Notes under the pieces: generated by a model | Databases searched by the model: none | What the model saw: the letters and a program-made list of their open reading frames with translations, nothing else | Told to the model about the DNA's origin: nothing | Shown: piece by piece, positions 8,939 through 17,984 of the stretch | How the letters are laid out: each line of letters opens with the position of its first letter | Position numbering within the stretch: the first letter of the stretch is position 1 | Position numbers and translations under genes: made by a program | Origin: Bradyrhizobium erythrophlei | GTDB lineage: Bacteria > Pseudomonadota > Alphaproteobacteria > Rhizobiales > Xanthobacteraceae | Length of the DNA stretch: 64,000 nucleotides | Assembly: GCA_900129675.1 (NCBI GenBank) | Contig: FSRD01000001.1 | Location: 3,337,501-3,401,500 of the forward strand | Reading direction: 5' to 3'

Positions 8939-9023
8939 GTCATTGCGAGCGAAGCGAAGCAATCCACCGCGCGGCAAAAAAGAAAGAATGGATTGCTTCG
9001 TCGCTGGCGCTCCTCGCAATGAC
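8939..9023. repeat. REP-type palindromic element, intact copy
   Basis: An 85-bp imperfect palindrome with outer arms gtcattgcgag (8939-8949) and ctcgcaatgac (9013-9023) and inner arms gaagcaatcca and tggattgcttc. It lies between convergent genes (dadA and the TetR gene). A second copy, split by an insertion sequence, occurs at 13781 and 15583. Confidence 0.8.
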
Positions 9024-9034
9024 GCTGAGGCAGT

Positions 9035-9685
9035 CTACCGCTTCGTCTTCACGCTCTTTTTGACGCCGCCGCGTTTCGACGGCGATGCCGCGTTGCCACC
9101 GCGATCCGGCTGCACGCGAAGCCCATCGATGAACACATCCATCAGCCGCAGCACGGTCGACTGCCAGCCGGGCTGTTCGTGCATGTAGCACATGCCGATC
9201 AGGGCGCGCAGCACGTCTTCGGGGCTGATATCGGCGCGGATCTCGCCGGCGGCGACGGCGCGATCGAGCAGGGTGCCGATCGCCTTGGTCAGGCGATCGA
9301 ACGAATAGGCGTACAATTCCGAAGAACCCTGCACGACCAGCGCCAGCGCCGTGATCATCCCCTTCTTGGTGGCGACGAGTTCGACGTTGGATTTGAGCCA
9401 GCGGCGCAAGGCGTCAACCGGCGAGGCCGCGCTCTTCAACTGTTCGGCCAGTTCACTGAGTTGTTCCACCTCGCGGCGATAGACCGCTTCGAACAGCGCC
9501 TCGCGTGTCGGAAAATGCCGGTAGAGCGTTCCGATGCCGACGCCGGCGCGCCTGGCCACCGCCTCCAGGCTGGCGTCCGGGCCGCCGGCGCTGAACACCG
9601 CCTTGGCGGCCTCCAGCACGCGCTCGCGATTACGCGTCGCGTCAGCACGGGGCTTGCGAAGGGAATCTGCGGACTGACCGGCCAT
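9035..9685 (-). CDS. TetR family transcriptional regulator
   Basis: A 216-residue regulator. The N-terminal TetR helix-turn-helix is clear: RVLEAAKAVFSAGGPDASLEAVARRAGVGIGTLYRHFPTREALFEAVYRREV. The rest is a helical ligand-binding domain with the TetR_C-like GMITALALVVQGSSELYAYSFDRL stretch. The tail is lysine-rich. It is divergent from the molybdenum hydroxylase genes, with a perfect 7-3-7 dyad between them, so repression of those genes until a substrate-like ligand binds is the natural reading. The ATG at 9685 is used; a TTG three bases upstream would add one residue. Confidence 0.88.
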   Translation of the reverse strand: MAGQSADSLRKPRADATRNRERVLEAAKAVFSAGGPDASLEAVARRAGVGIGTLYRHFPTREALFEAVYRREVEQLSELAEQLKSAASPVDALRRWLKSNVELVATKKGMITALALVVQGSSELYAYSFDRLTKAIGTLLDRAVAAGEIRADISPEDVLRALIGMCYMHEQPGWQSTVLRLMDVFIDGLRVQPDRGGNAASPSKRGGVKKSVKTKR

Positions 9686-9819
9686 CAAAAAATAATCTCG
9701 ATCACGATTTGGTTAGGTTCTGTCGGATCATGCGCCCATCGCGTTGTTTGAGCACGATCTTTTCGGAAAACCAATTGCCGTTTTCGCCGTTATCGCTCCA
9801 GCGGCGCGCGCCTTGATAA

Positions 9820-9836
9820 ACGGAGGATGCCTCCGT
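9820..9836. promoter_or_regulatory. Candidate TetR operator
   Basis: A perfect inverted repeat, ACGGAGG-ATG-CCTCCGT, lies between the TetR gene and the 2Fe-2S subunit gene, 105 bases before the latter's start. Its 17-bp size and symmetry are typical of TetR-family operators. Confidence 0.5.
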
Positions 9837-9940
9837 ATATGGCGATGAGCGCCAACTCCCGGCGCAGACCTGAACGAGCTCGCCGGCCAACGCCGACGGG
9901 CCGCGCTTCAGAATTGCCTCCAGCTTCGTCGGAGCCCTGC

Positions 9941-10438
9941 ATGAATTTCTCCATCAGCCTTACCGTCAACGGCGCGCGGCGCGACATCGAACTCGATGAC
10001 CCGCGCGTCACGCTGCTCGACCTCTTGCGCGAGCGCCTTCAGCTCACGGGAACCAAGAAGGGATGTGATCGCGGCCAATGCGGCGCGTGCACGGTGCTGG
10101 TCAACGGGCAGCGGATCAATTCGTGCCTGGCCCTGGCGATCAGCCACGATGGCGCCGACGTGATGACGATCGAAGGCGTCGCGCGCGGCGATCAACTGCA
10201 TCCGGTGCAGGCCGCGTTCATCGCCCATGACGGAATGCAATGCGGGTTCTGCACCCCCGGCCAGATCATGAGCGCGATCGGCCTGATCGAGGAAGGACAG
10301 GCCGGTGACGACCCCGAGCGCGTCCGCGAAGGCATGAGCGGAAATCTCTGCCGCTGCGGCGCCTATGCCGGGATCACCGACGCCGTGCTCGAGGCGACAA
10401 AGAACCTTGCGCAATCCGACCAGAGGCGCTCCGCATGA
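9941..10438 (+). CDS. Aldehyde oxidoreductase 2Fe-2S subunit (PaoA/YagT type)
   Basis: The small iron-sulfur subunit (165 aa) of a xanthine-oxidase-family molybdenum hydroxylase. The plant-ferredoxin-type cluster is held by Cys42, Cys47, Cys50 and Cys62 ([13 protein letters not shown] to NSCLA), and the second all-helical cluster by Cys101, Cys104, Cys137 and Cys139 ([10 protein letters not shown] and GNLCRCGAY). E. coli PaoA carries a Tat signal; here the start at 9941 (GGAG upstream) gives no signal peptide, so the enzyme is probably cytosolic. The stop overlaps the next gene by ATGA, and the three subunit genes form one operon. Confidence 0.92.
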   Translation: MNFSISLTVNGARRDIELDDPRVTLLDLLRERLQLTGTKKGCDRGQCGACTVLVNGQRINSCLALAISHDGADVMTIEGVARGDQLHPVQAAFIAHDGMQCGFCTPGQIMSAIGLIEEGQAGDDPERVREGMSGNLCRCGAYAGITDAVLEATKNLAQSDQRRSA

Positions 10439-11493
10439 AGACTTTTGACTATATCAGGCCCGCGACCGTCTCCGACGCCATCGCGGCTGCCGCCGAACCG
10501 GGTGCTGTCTATCTCGCCGCCGGCACCAATCTGCTCGACCTGATGAAAGGCGGGGTTACGCGTCCGGACCGCCTTGTCGACGTCACGCGCCTGTCGGGGC
10601 TCGACCGCATCGAGCGGTTGCCGGATGGCGGCGTTCGCATCGGCGCGATGGTCCGCAATGCCGATCTCGCACATGATATGGACTTCGCACGCGCCTATCC
10701 TGCGGTTGCCGAGGCGCTGTTATCAGGCGCTTCCGCGCAGCTTCGCAACGCCGCGACCGTCGGCGGCAATCTGTTGCAGCGGACGCGATGCGGCTATTTC
10801 TACGACACCGCCAGCGCCTGCAACAAACGCGAACCCGGCGCGGGTTGCGCTGCCCGCGACGGCGAGAACAAATTGCACGCCGTGCTCGGCTGGAGCGAGG
10901 CCTGCATCGCCACCCACCCGTCGGATTTCTGCGTGCCGCTCACAGCGCTCGATGCCGTCGTGGAGATCGAGGGCAGAAGCGGAAGGCGCGAGGTTGCGCT
11001 CGAGGCGTTTCATCGCCTGCCTGGCGACACGCCCGAGCGCGAAAGCGTGCTTGCGCCCGGCGATCTGATCGTCGCGCTGCGGCTGCCGTCCGAAGCGCGC
11101 GGGTTTTCGGCGCATGCGCGCTATCTGAAAGTCCGCGAACGCACGTCCTACGCCTTTGCCGTCGTATCGGCCGCCGCCTGCGTGAGGATCGAACATGGCA
11201 CGATCCGCGAGGCCCGGCTCGCGCTTGGCGGTGTCGCTGCCAAACCATGGCGCGCCCGCGCCGCGGAGGAAGTTCTGGCGGGCGTCCGTCCCGATCCCGC
11301 AATCTACCGTAAGGCGGCGAGGGCCGCGCTCGCGGATGCAAAGCCCTCCGGCGACAACGCGTTCAAGATAGAGCTCGCCGAGCGGATCATCGTACGCGCT
11401 CTGATGCTGGCGGCAGCCGGAACGCCGCAGCGCATTCCCGCCCTTCCGGCTTCCCCGTTCTCGTCCGTTCCCGGAGTGCTTCATGACGCCTGA
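10435..11493 (+). CDS. Aldehyde oxidoreductase FAD subunit (PaoB/YagS type)
   Basis: A 352-residue FAD-binding middle subunit of the molybdenum hydroxylase. The N-terminal FAD domain shows [15 protein letters not shown] and the [17 protein letters not shown] motif. A distinctive loop, [21 protein letters not shown], brings together cysteines like those that hold the extra 4Fe-4S cluster in E. coli PaoB, so an additional cluster is likely. The C-terminal CO-dehydrogenase-flavoprotein domain begins near FRSARYLKV-like residues ([20 protein letters not shown]). ATGA overlap with the upstream gene and an 11-bp overlap with the next one indicate tight coupling. Confidence 0.92.
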   Translation: MKTFDYIRPATVSDAIAAAAEPGAVYLAAGTNLLDLMKGGVTRPDRLVDVTRLSGLDRIERLPDGGVRIGAMVRNADLAHDMDFARAYPAVAEALLSGASAQLRNAATVGGNLLQRTRCGYFYDTASACNKREPGAGCAARDGENKLHAVLGWSEACIATHPSDFCVPLTALDAVVEIEGRSGRREVALEAFHRLPGDTPERESVLAPGDLIVALRLPSEARGFSAHARYLKVRERTSYAFAVVSAAACVRIEHGTIREARLALGGVAAKPWRARAAEEVLAGVRPDPAIYRKAARAALADAKPSGDNAFKIELAERIIVRALMLAAAGTPQRIPALPASPFSSVPGVLHDA

Positions 11494-13756
11494 GATCATC
11501 AACCTTTCCCGCGATCCGGCCCACGTCAGGCACGGCTCGAATATCGGTCAGCCGCTGACCCGTCGCGACGGCATTTTGAAGGTGAAAGGCGAGGCGCGCT
11601 ACGCCGCCGATAATCATCCGCCCGGACTGCTCTACGCCGTTCTGGCGGTCAGCAGCATCGCCCGCGGCCGTGTCACCTTTCTCGACGTGCCCGCGGCCAA
11701 GCGCCATCCCGGCGTGGTCGAGGTCATGACGCCGGCCAACCGGCCGCCGCTTGCGGAAGATCCGGACGCCAAGACCAATCCCTTCATGTTCCGGCTCGAT
11801 CTCCTGCAGAACGACAAGGTGCGCTATGCCAACCAGTCGATCGCGGTGGTGATCGCGGAAACACTGGAGGCTGCAACGGAAGGCGCTGCGCTGCTGGCGC
11901 CGCAATATGACGTGCTGCCGCCCCGCATCGGTCTCGATTCGAACGAAAGCTTTGTGCCGCCTGTCGTCGGCATCGGCAACCCGTCCGAGATTCGCCGCGG
12001 CGATGTCGAGGCGGACCTCGCGGCCGCATCGAAGCGCATCGAGGCGACCTATGATACGCCGGCGCAGTATCATAATGCGATGGAGCCGCACGCGATCGTG
12101 GCGGCTTGGGACGGCGACAGGCTGTCGGTCGACACGCCAAGCCAGGGGCTGGCGATGGCGCAGGGACGGATCGCCGGACTGTTCGGCATTTCGCCTGCGA
12201 ACATCCATATCCGCAGCCCGTTTCTCGGCGGCGGCTTCGGCTCCAAGGGTTTTATCTCGGGACCGCAGCTTCTCGGCATCCTGGCGGCACGGTTGGTCGG
12301 CAGGCCGGTCAAGCTCGTGCTGCGCCGTGAGCAGATGTACGGTCCGGTCGGCCATCGCGCGCCGACCCGCCAGACCATGCGCATCGGCGTGGATGGCGAC
12401 GGCGTGCTCACCGCGATCGATCATCACGCCAAGACGGTGTCGAGCACGTTCGACGATTTCTTCGAGCCCGCCGCCGATGCCTCGCACACGCTTTATGCGA
12501 GCCCCGCGATTGCGACCTCGCATGAGGCGGTCCGCGTCGATACCGGCACGCCGCTGTTCATGCGGGCGCCGGGCGAGGCGACGGGATCGATCGTGCTGGA
12601 GAGCGCGATAGATGAAATGGCCTTTGCCTGCGGTATGGATCCGCTGGCGTTCCGCCTCAAGAATTACGCCGATGTCGAACCGATCTCGGGCAAGCCGTTC
12701 TCATCCAAAGCCTTGCGCCAGTGCTACGCGCAAGGCGCCGAACGCTTCGGCTGGGCGAAGCGGCCGCTCGCCCCGCGCGCGATGCGGGACGAGGCGGGTC
12801 TGCTGGTCGGCTGGGGCATGGGCACCGCGACGTTTCCGGCGCTGATGTTCCAGGCCGAAGCGCGGGCGGTGGTGCGCAGCGACGGATCCGGCGTGATGGA
12901 GACGGGTGCCCACGACATGGGGCAGGGCGCCTGGACCGCGTTCGCCCAGATCGCGGCGGATGGGCTCGGCCTCGATCTCGAACAGGTCGAGTTTAAATCC
13001 GGCACGTCTGATCTGCCGGACGCGGGCATCGCCGGCGGCTCGGCCCATACCGCGACCGCCGGCTCGGCGATCCACAATGCCGGCGCGGCCGTTATCGCCA
13101 AGCTCGCCGATCTCGCGATGGGCGACAAGCGCTCGCCGCTGTTCGGGGCGGGCAATGCTGGCGTGATCGCGCGTGGCGGCCGCTTGCACCGCCGCGACGA
13201 CGAGACGCGAAGCGAAAGTTATGCCGATATCCTCGGGCGAGCCGGCCTCAGCGCGATCGAAGCCCGCGGCAACAGCGCAGCCGATCCTGCGGCGCAGTCG
13301 AACTATGCCATGCACGCGCATGGTGCGGTGTTCGCCGAGGTCAAGGTCGATCCTGATCTGGGCCAGATCCGCGTCACCCGCATGGTCGGCGCTTTCGCCG
13401 CAGGCCGCGTCATCAATCCGCGCATGGTCCAAAGTCAATTGTTCGGCGGCATGATCTGGGGCGTGTCGTTTGCGCTGCACGAGCAGGCCGTGATGGACTG
13501 TCGCTCCGGCCGGATACTGAATGCGAACCTTGGCGAGTACCACATTCCGGTCAACGCCGACGTGCCGTCGCTCGACGTGCTCACGGTCGACGAGCACGAT
13601 CCCCACGTCAACGCGCTCGGCATCAAGGGCGTCGGCGAGATCGGCATCACCGGCTCAGCCGGCGCCGTCGCCAACGCGGTCTGGCACGCGACGGGTGTGC
13701 GCGTGCGGCGTTTTCCAATCGGGATCGACGACCTCGTGATGGGGCTTACAGCTTAA
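11483..13756 (+). CDS. Aldehyde oxidoreductase molybdenum subunit (PaoC/YagR type)
   Basis: The 757-residue catalytic subunit that binds the molybdopterin cytosine dinucleotide cofactor and oxidises aldehydes (often aromatic) to acids with water as oxygen donor. Family landmarks are [13 protein letters not shown] for the first cofactor-binding stretch, [10 protein letters not shown], and the C-terminal [21 protein letters not shown], which contains the catalytic base glutamate (GVGEIG). Full length for the family, so the complex looks intact. It would turn the aldehydes produced by neighbouring amine-oxidising enzymes into acids, but that link is inference. No accessory XdhC-type maturation gene is present in the window. 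Confidence 0.92.
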   Translation: MTPEIINLSRDPAHVRHGSNIGQPLTRRDGILKVKGEARYAADNHPPGLLYAVLAVSSIARGRVTFLDVPAAKRHPGVVEVMTPANRPPLAEDPDAKTNPFMFRLDLLQNDKVRYANQSIAVVIAETLEAATEGAALLAPQYDVLPPRIGLDSNESFVPPVVGIGNPSEIRRGDVEADLAAASKRIEATYDTPAQYHNAMEPHAIVAAWDGDRLSVDTPSQGLAMAQGRIAGLFGISPANIHIRSPFLGGGFGSKGFISGPQLLGILAARLVGRPVKLVLRREQMYGPVGHRAPTRQTMRIGVDGDGVLTAIDHHAKTVSSTFDDFFEPAADASHTLYASPAIATSHEAVRVDTGTPLFMRAPGEATGSIVLESAIDEMAFACGMDPLAFRLKNYADVEPISGKPFSSKALRQCYAQGAERFGWAKRPLAPRAMRDEAGLLVGWGMGTATFPALMFQAEARAVVRSDGSGVMETGAHDMGQGAWTAFAQIAADGLGLDLEQVEFKSGTSDLPDAGIAGGSAHTATAGSAIHNAGAAVIAKLADLAMGDKRSPLFGAGNAGVIARGGRLHRRDDETRSESYADILGRAGLSAIEARGNSAADPAAQSNYAMHAHGAVFAEVKVDPDLGQIRVTRMVGAFAAGRVINPRMVQSQLFGGMIWGVSFALHEQAVMDCRSGRILNANLGEYHIPVNADVPSLDVLTVDEHDPHVNALGIKGVGEIGITGSAGAVANAVWHATGVRVRRFPIGIDDLVMGLTA

Positions 13757-13780
13757 GCGGATAGTGGATGAGGTCTCGTT

Positions 13781-13808
13781 CGTCATTGCGAGGAGCGTAG
13801 CGACGAAG
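13781..13808. repeat. Left half of a split REP-type element
   Basis: Cgtcattgcgaggagcgtagcgacgaag-type sequence matches the left arm of the intact element at 8939, then stops. The missing right part (gcaatcca onward) resumes at 15583 on the far side of the IS110 element. Confidence 0.7.
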
Positions 13809-13882
13809 ATTCCATGGGGGTGGATAGCGGCCAGGTCTGAAGCCAGACTGAGGTTGCTGATCCTCTCAACCTGGAGACGACG

Positions 13883-15064
13883 ATGTTGCTCGATCATCCT
13901 TCCGACGGACTGACCGCTATCCGCACTTATATTGGCGCAATTTTTGTGTCGCTGGAACTGAGCCGTTCGACGTGGCTTGTGACGTCGCTGTCGCCGGGCA
14001 AAGGCGAAAAGATGTCCAAGCACAGCGTCGCGGCTGGCAATATGGCCGAGCTTTTGACGCTGTTTGCGGAGCTCAAGCGCAAGACGGAGGTCCGGACCGG
14101 CCAAAGCTATCCGATCATCACGATCCAGGAGGCGGGGCTGGACGGGTTCTGGCTGCACCGTGTTCTGCAACAGGAGGGGATCGAGAGCCACGTGGTCGAT
14201 CCCGCCTCGATTGCGACGCCGCGCCGGCGACGACGGGCCAAGACGGACCGGCTCGATGGCGAGACGCTGCTGCGGGCGCTTCTGGCCTACAAGCGCGGCG
14301 AGCCACGGGTCTGCGCGATGGTGGTTGCGCCCTCGCCCGAGGAGGAGGACCGCCGCAGGCTTTGTCGCGAGCGCCAGGCATTGATCGCCGAGCGGATCAC
14401 CCATGTGAACCGGATCAAGGGGCTTCTGTTCTCGCAAGGGATATCCGACTATGCGCCCTTGCGGCGGGATCGGCGGTCGCGGCTTGAGACGTTGCGCACC
14501 GGAGACGGGCGAGAGCTGCCGTCGCATTTGAGGGCGCAGATCGGCCGCGAACTCGATCGGATCGAACTGCTTCTGGAACAGATCAAGGCGGTCGAGGCCG
14601 AGCGGGATGGTCTGCTGGCCGCAGCCAGGAAGCCTGCAGAGAAGCCTGCAGACGAGAAGGCCGCACTGGATCCAGTAGCGATGCTGCTGGCTTTGAAAGG
14701 GCTCGGCGCCAACTTTGCGGCCGTGCTCTGGTCGGAGGCGTTCTACCGGCAGTTCTCCAACCGCCGCCAGGTCGCCGCCTATGCGGGCCTTGCGGCGACG
14801 CCCTGGCAAAGCGGGGGCATCCGGCACGAGCAGGGCGTGTCGAAGGCCGGCAATCCAAGGCTGCGGACCACGATGATCCAGCTCGCCTGGCTGTGGGTAC
14901 GTCACCAGCCGCAGTCGGCCCTGACACGCTGGTTCAAAGAGCGAAGCCAGCAAGGCCGCAAGCGCGCGATCGTGGCGCTGGCGCGCAAGCTTCTTGTGGC
15001 CTTGTGGAAGTATGTCACCCAAGGCGTCGTCATCGAGGGGGCCGTGATGAAGCCCGCCGCCTGA
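13883..15064 (+). CDS. IS110 family transposase
   Basis: A 393-residue IS110-type recombinase. The N-terminal RuvC-like domain has acidic residues Glu83 (IQEAGLDG), Asp122 and Asp125 (KTDRLDGETL); the usual first Asp is a Glu here (VSLELS, Glu25). The middle is a coiled coil, and the C-terminal Transposase_20 domain has LKGLGANFAAVLWSE and the candidate catalytic Ser320 in HEQGVSKAGNPRLR. These enzymes cut and join DNA under the direction of an RNA from the element's own flank. GGAG precedes the ATG. The frame is intact, so the element may still move. Confidence 0.92.
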   Translation: MLLDHPSDGLTAIRTYIGAIFVSLELSRSTWLVTSLSPGKGEKMSKHSVAAGNMAELLTLFAELKRKTEVRTGQSYPIITIQEAGLDGFWLHRVLQQEGIESHVVDPASIATPRRRRRAKTDRLDGETLLRALLAYKRGEPRVCAMVVAPSPEEEDRRRLCRERQALIAERITHVNRIKGLLFSQGISDYAPLRRDRRSRLETLRTGDGRELPSHLRAQIGRELDRIELLLEQIKAVEAERDGLLAAARKPAEKPADEKAALDPVAMLLALKGLGANFAAVLWSEAFYRQFSNRRQVAAYAGLAATPWQSGGIRHEQGVSKAGNPRLRTTMIQLAWLWVRHQPQSALTRWFKERSQQGRKRAIVALARKLLVALWKYVTQGVVIEGAVMKPAA

Positions 15065-15582
15065 TCCAGGACCGCGCCGAGCGGCGGGCTTCGCCGCCCG
15101 CGCGCAACAAAACGACCATACCCCATCTGCCGAGGCCCGATCAGTCTCGGAAGATCCGGGTGGACGAACCGATGGATTGCATGGCTTGAAACGCCGCAAC
15201 GAAGAAGGGTCTCGTCCTCTCGAGCCTGCCCGCCGCAAGCGGAATCGTGGTGCAGTCGCCTCGCGCGACGACCGAATGTGAGTTTGATCTGGCAAGCAAC
15301 CCAGATCGTCGAACCGGCTCGACCCCTGGATCGCAAATGCGAGGATTGCAGATGCCCTGACAGAACCGCCAACACGAGCAACTCCTATCGTTCCCGACGC
15401 TCCAAGCATGATGACGTGCTCGCTCAACTCAAGGTCAAGCCGCTGCGCGGCGGCCCTGAAGGGCCGACCTTGACTTGATCTGCGCGCGTCATCCTGCAGG
15501 GCCCGCGGTCGGGACGAAAAGGTGGACCGCAGTCGAACTAAAAGGTGACTGCTAATTCTTGACACACACCTTCCCCATGTGA
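15065..15582. other. Long non-coding right flank of the IS110 element
   Basis: No believable gene lies here. It contains structured DNA: a GCGGCGGGC..GCCCGC hairpin right after the transposase stop and a stem around 15428-15475 whose arms are AAGGTC and GACCTT with an inner GGCCC-TGAA-GGGCC hairpin. In IS1111-group relatives of IS110 the guide (bridge) RNA is encoded downstream of the transposase, so this is the likeliest place for it. The last 80 bases have a different texture and could be host or older insertion debris. Confidence 0.4.
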
Positions 15583-15640
15583 GCAATCCATTCTTTCTTT
15601 TTGCGGCGCTATGGATTGCTTCGCTTCGCTCGCAATGACG
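15583..15640. repeat. Right half of the split REP-type element
   Basis: Begins gcaatcca, contains the inner arm tggattgcttcgc and ends ctcgcaatgac, matching the right part of the intact element at 8939-9023. With 13781-13808 it reconstructs one complete palindrome interrupted by the IS110 element. Confidence 0.75.
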
Positions 15641-15651
15641 AATCGAAGTCC

Positions 15652-16353
15652 CTACGTTGCCGGCGTCACGCAATTCACCCACAGCACCACGGCTTTCGTA
15701 TCGTCGGCCGGATTGGAAAACCGGTGCGGGCGGCGGCTGGCGAAGCGAAAGCTGTCGCCGGTTTTGAGCGACCAGGTTTCGGCGTCGACGGTCAGTGTCA
15801 TCTCGCCTTCCAGCACGAGGCCTGCCTCCTCGCCGTCATGCGTATAGAGCTCATCGCCGGTGCTGCCGCCGGGCTCCATATGCACCAGAAACAGATTGAG
15901 GCGGTTTTCCGCGCCGGCCGGGCTCAGCAATTGCTTTGAGATGCCGGTGCGCCAGAGTTTCAGCTCGGCGCGCTGCGCCTCGCGCGTCACCACGCCGCCG
16001 GAAGCGCCGTCGTCGTCCGGTCTGGCGCCGAACAATGCGGCAATGCCGACGCCAAGCACATCGGCCAGCGTCGCCAATACACGCAGCGAAGGCGACGACA
16101 GGCCGCGCTCGATCTGACTGACGAAGCCGATCGACAGATCGGTTCGCGCCACCACGGTCTCCAGCGATAATTGGCGCGCGCGGCGGAGCTCGCGGATCCG
16201 ACGGCCGACCGCGAGATCCATCGCCGGCTCGGCTGCCCTGGCGGATGCCTTCGCCTTCCTGGCCGGCTTCGCCCTGGGCTTCGCATGGGCCTTCCTTTGG
16301 GCCTTGCCAATTGCTTTGGGCGCCGGTTTGCGCATTGTCTTGCCGCCGCTCAC
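15652..16353 (-). CDS. XRE-cupin transcriptional regulator with basic N-terminal tail
   Basis: A 233-residue regulator. A lysine/alanine/proline-rich tail of about 45 residues precedes a helix-turn-helix (GRRIRELRRARQLSLETV, then TDLSIGFVSQIERG) and a C-terminal cupin (YTHDGEEAGLVLEGEMTLTV, DSFRFASRRPHRF). It has the same architecture as the regulator at 5574 but is a different protein. It is divergent from the amino acid ABC transporter and PuuB-like oxidase, its likely targets. It starts at GTG 16353; an ATG at 16335 is an alternative. The basic tail may add non-specific DNA contacts. Confidence 0.85.
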   Translation of the reverse strand: MSGGKTMRKPAPKAIGKAQRKAHAKPRAKPARKAKASARAAEPAMDLAVGRRIRELRRARQLSLETVVARTDLSIGFVSQIERGLSSPSLRVLATLADVLGVGIAALFGARPDDDGASGGVVTREAQRAELKLWRTGISKQLLSPAGAENRLNLFLVHMEPGGSTGDELYTHDGEEAGLVLEGEMTLTVDAETWSLKTGDSFRFASRRPHRFSNPADDTKAVVLWVNCVTPAT

Positions 16354-16416
16354 GTCAACCCGCTTCCTTCATGTGCATGAAAATCGCTTGCAATGACTTT
16401 GGAAATGTGACCACAA

Positions 16417-16432
16417 TTTCATATTGGTGAAA
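16417..16432. promoter_or_regulatory. Candidate operator between XRE-cupin gene and ABC transporter
   Basis: TTTCA-N6-TGAAA is a short inverted repeat in an A+T-rich stretch of the divergent gap, about 60 bases upstream of the regulator's start. This fits a site for the neighbouring XRE-type regulator, but only by position and symmetry. Confidence 0.4.
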
Positions 16433-16534
16433 ATAGGCCTGAACGGCCTTGTCCGCAACCTTCTCGTCGAGAAGCCTTTCTCGTCGAGAATCGTGTGGGC
16501 GACCGCTCGGCCCCCTGGTACAGGAGGTAATGCG

Positions 16535-17302
16535 ATGCCCTTCAAGCGACTCGTTCAGGCCGCTATCGCGGTTGTTGCCATTACCGTCGGCGTGCCAGCC
16601 TCCGCGCAGCAGGTGTTGAAGGTCGGCTCGACGCCAACCGGGATTCCCTTCACCTTCCTTGATACCAAGACCAACAGCATCCAGGGCGTGATGGTCGATC
16701 TCATTACCGAGATCGGCAAGGATGCCGGCTTTACGGTGCAGATCGAGCCGATGCAGTTCTCGGCGCTGGTGCCGTCGCTGACGTCGAACAAGATCGACAT
16801 CATCTCGGCCGCGATGTTCGCGACATCAGCGCGGAAAGAGGTGATCGATTTCTCGGATCCGGTCTACGCCTATGGCGAAGGCCTCGTGGTGCCGAAGACC
16901 GACGCCAAGAACTATGCTTCGCAGGACGATCTGAAGGGCGAGACGGTCGGCGCCCAGGTCGGAACCGCCTTTGTCGATGCGCTGAAGAAGACGGGGTTGT
17001 TCGGTGAGGTGAAGGTCTACGACACCATTCCCGACATTCTGCGCGACGTGAACGCGGGCCGCCTCAAGGCAGGCTTCGCGGACTATCCGATCCTGGCCTA
17101 CAACCTCAAGCAAGGCGCTTTTGGCGACGTGCGTCTGGTCGATTCCTACAAGCCGGCCACCGTCGGCACCGTCGCGATCGGAATCCGCAAGAGCGATTCA
17201 GAATTGCTCGGCAAGATCAACGCCTCGCTCGCCAAGCTGAAGGCGAACGGCGTCCTCGACAAGATTCTCGATAAATGGGGCCTGAAGCCAAAGGCCGCCT
17301 GA
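16535..17302 (+). CDS. Amino acid ABC transporter substrate-binding protein
   Basis: A 255-residue periplasmic binding protein of the HisJ/GlnH family (SBP_bac_3). The signal peptide MPFKRLVQAAIAVVAITVGVPASAQQ is cleaved after ASA. The mature part shows VGSTPTGIPFTFLD, the ligand-pocket region DIISAAMFATSARKEVIDFSDPVY, and GETVGAQVGTAFVDAL for the second lobe. AGGAGG lies just upstream of 16535, which settles the start. It is first in a four-gene operon with permease, ATPase and an FAD oxidase, so the ligand is probably an amino compound that the oxidase breaks down. Confidence 0.9.
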   Translation: MPFKRLVQAAIAVVAITVGVPASAQQVLKVGSTPTGIPFTFLDTKTNSIQGVMVDLITEIGKDAGFTVQIEPMQFSALVPSLTSNKIDIISAAMFATSARKEVIDFSDPVYAYGEGLVVPKTDAKNYASQDDLKGETVGAQVGTAFVDALKKTGLFGEVKVYDTIPDILRDVNAGRLKAGFADYPILAYNLKQGAFGDVRLVDSYKPATVGTVAIGIRKSDSELLGKINASLAKLKANGVLDKILDKWGLKPKAA

Positions 17303-17330
17303 CGGCAGGGTGCGAGCGTGACCTGAACCG

Positions 17331-17984
17331 ATGCAAAAGTTCCTGAACGACGCCGCCGAGTTCCTGCCGATCCTGCTGCAGGGCGTCTGGCTGACGATCG
17401 TCGTCACCATCGGTTCGCTGCTGTTATCGACATTTCTCGGATTGCTGTGGGCCTTGATGCGGGTTTCCGGCGTCCGTGCGCTCACGCTGCTGAGCGGCGG
17501 CCTGATCAATGTGATCCGCGGCATTCCGATTATCGTGCTCTTGTTCTACCTCTACTTCGTGATGCCCGATTTCGGTGTGGCGATGACCGCGCTGCAGGCG
17601 TCGATCCTCGGGCTAGGCATTGCCTATTCGGCCTACCAGGCAGAAAATTTGCGCGCCGGCATCGAGGCGATCGACAAGGGACAGATCGAGGCCGCGCAGA
17701 CCATCGGCATGGGCTGGTGGCTGACGATGCGGCGCGTGGTGCTGCCGCAGGCGGTCAAAATCGTGCTGCCGCCCTACGGCAACATCATGATCATGCTTTT
17801 GAAGGACTCTTCGCAGGCCTCGACCATCACGGTCGCTGAACTTGCGCTGCAGGGAAAATTGATTGCGTCCTCGACCTTCAAGAACACCTCAGTGTTCACG
17901 CTGGTCGCGCTGATGTATCTCACCATGAGCATTCCGCTGATCCTGCTGGTCCGCCATTTCGAGAGCAAGGCGAGCCGCAAATGA
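17331..17984 (+). CDS. Amino acid ABC transporter permease
   Basis: A 217-residue inner-membrane permease of the HisMQ family with five predicted helices. The coupling-loop motif [22 protein letters not shown], which docks on the ATPase, is clear around residues 120-142. Only one permease gene is present, so the channel is probably a homodimer. The stop overlaps the ATPase start by ATGA. Confidence 0.9.
   Translation: MQKFLNDAAEFLPILLQGVWLTIVVTIGSLLLSTFLGLLWALMRVSGVRALTLLSGGLINVIRGIPIIVLLFYLYFVMPDFGVAMTALQASILGLGIAYSAYQAENLRAGIEAIDKGQIEAAQTIGMGWWLTMRRVVLPQAVKIVLPPYGNIMIMLLKDSSQASTITVAELALQGKLIASSTFKNTSVFTLVALMYLTMSIPLILLVRHFESKASRK

Larger units (their letters stand above)
13809..15582 (+). 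mobile_element. IS110-family insertion sequence within a REP element
   Basis: The borders are inferred from where the palindromic repeat breaks off (after 13808) and resumes (15583), giving about 1.77 kb, on the long side for IS110. There are no clear terminal inverted repeats, as expected for the family; CATGGGG near the left end and CCCCATG near the right end are the only matching termini. It has one transposase gene, a short left flank and an unusually long (about 520-bp) right non-coding flank. The borders may be off by about ten bases. Confidence 0.75.

Noticed and set aside
10363..11502. Minus-strand frames opposite the FAD subunit
   Set aside because: Antisense to overlapping, translationally coupled oxidoreductase genes with clear cofactor motifs.
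13655..15682. A 675-codon minus-strand frame across the IS110 transposase
   Set aside because: Antisense shadow of an intact transposase, spanning both the end of the aldehyde oxidoreductase gene and non-coding DNA.
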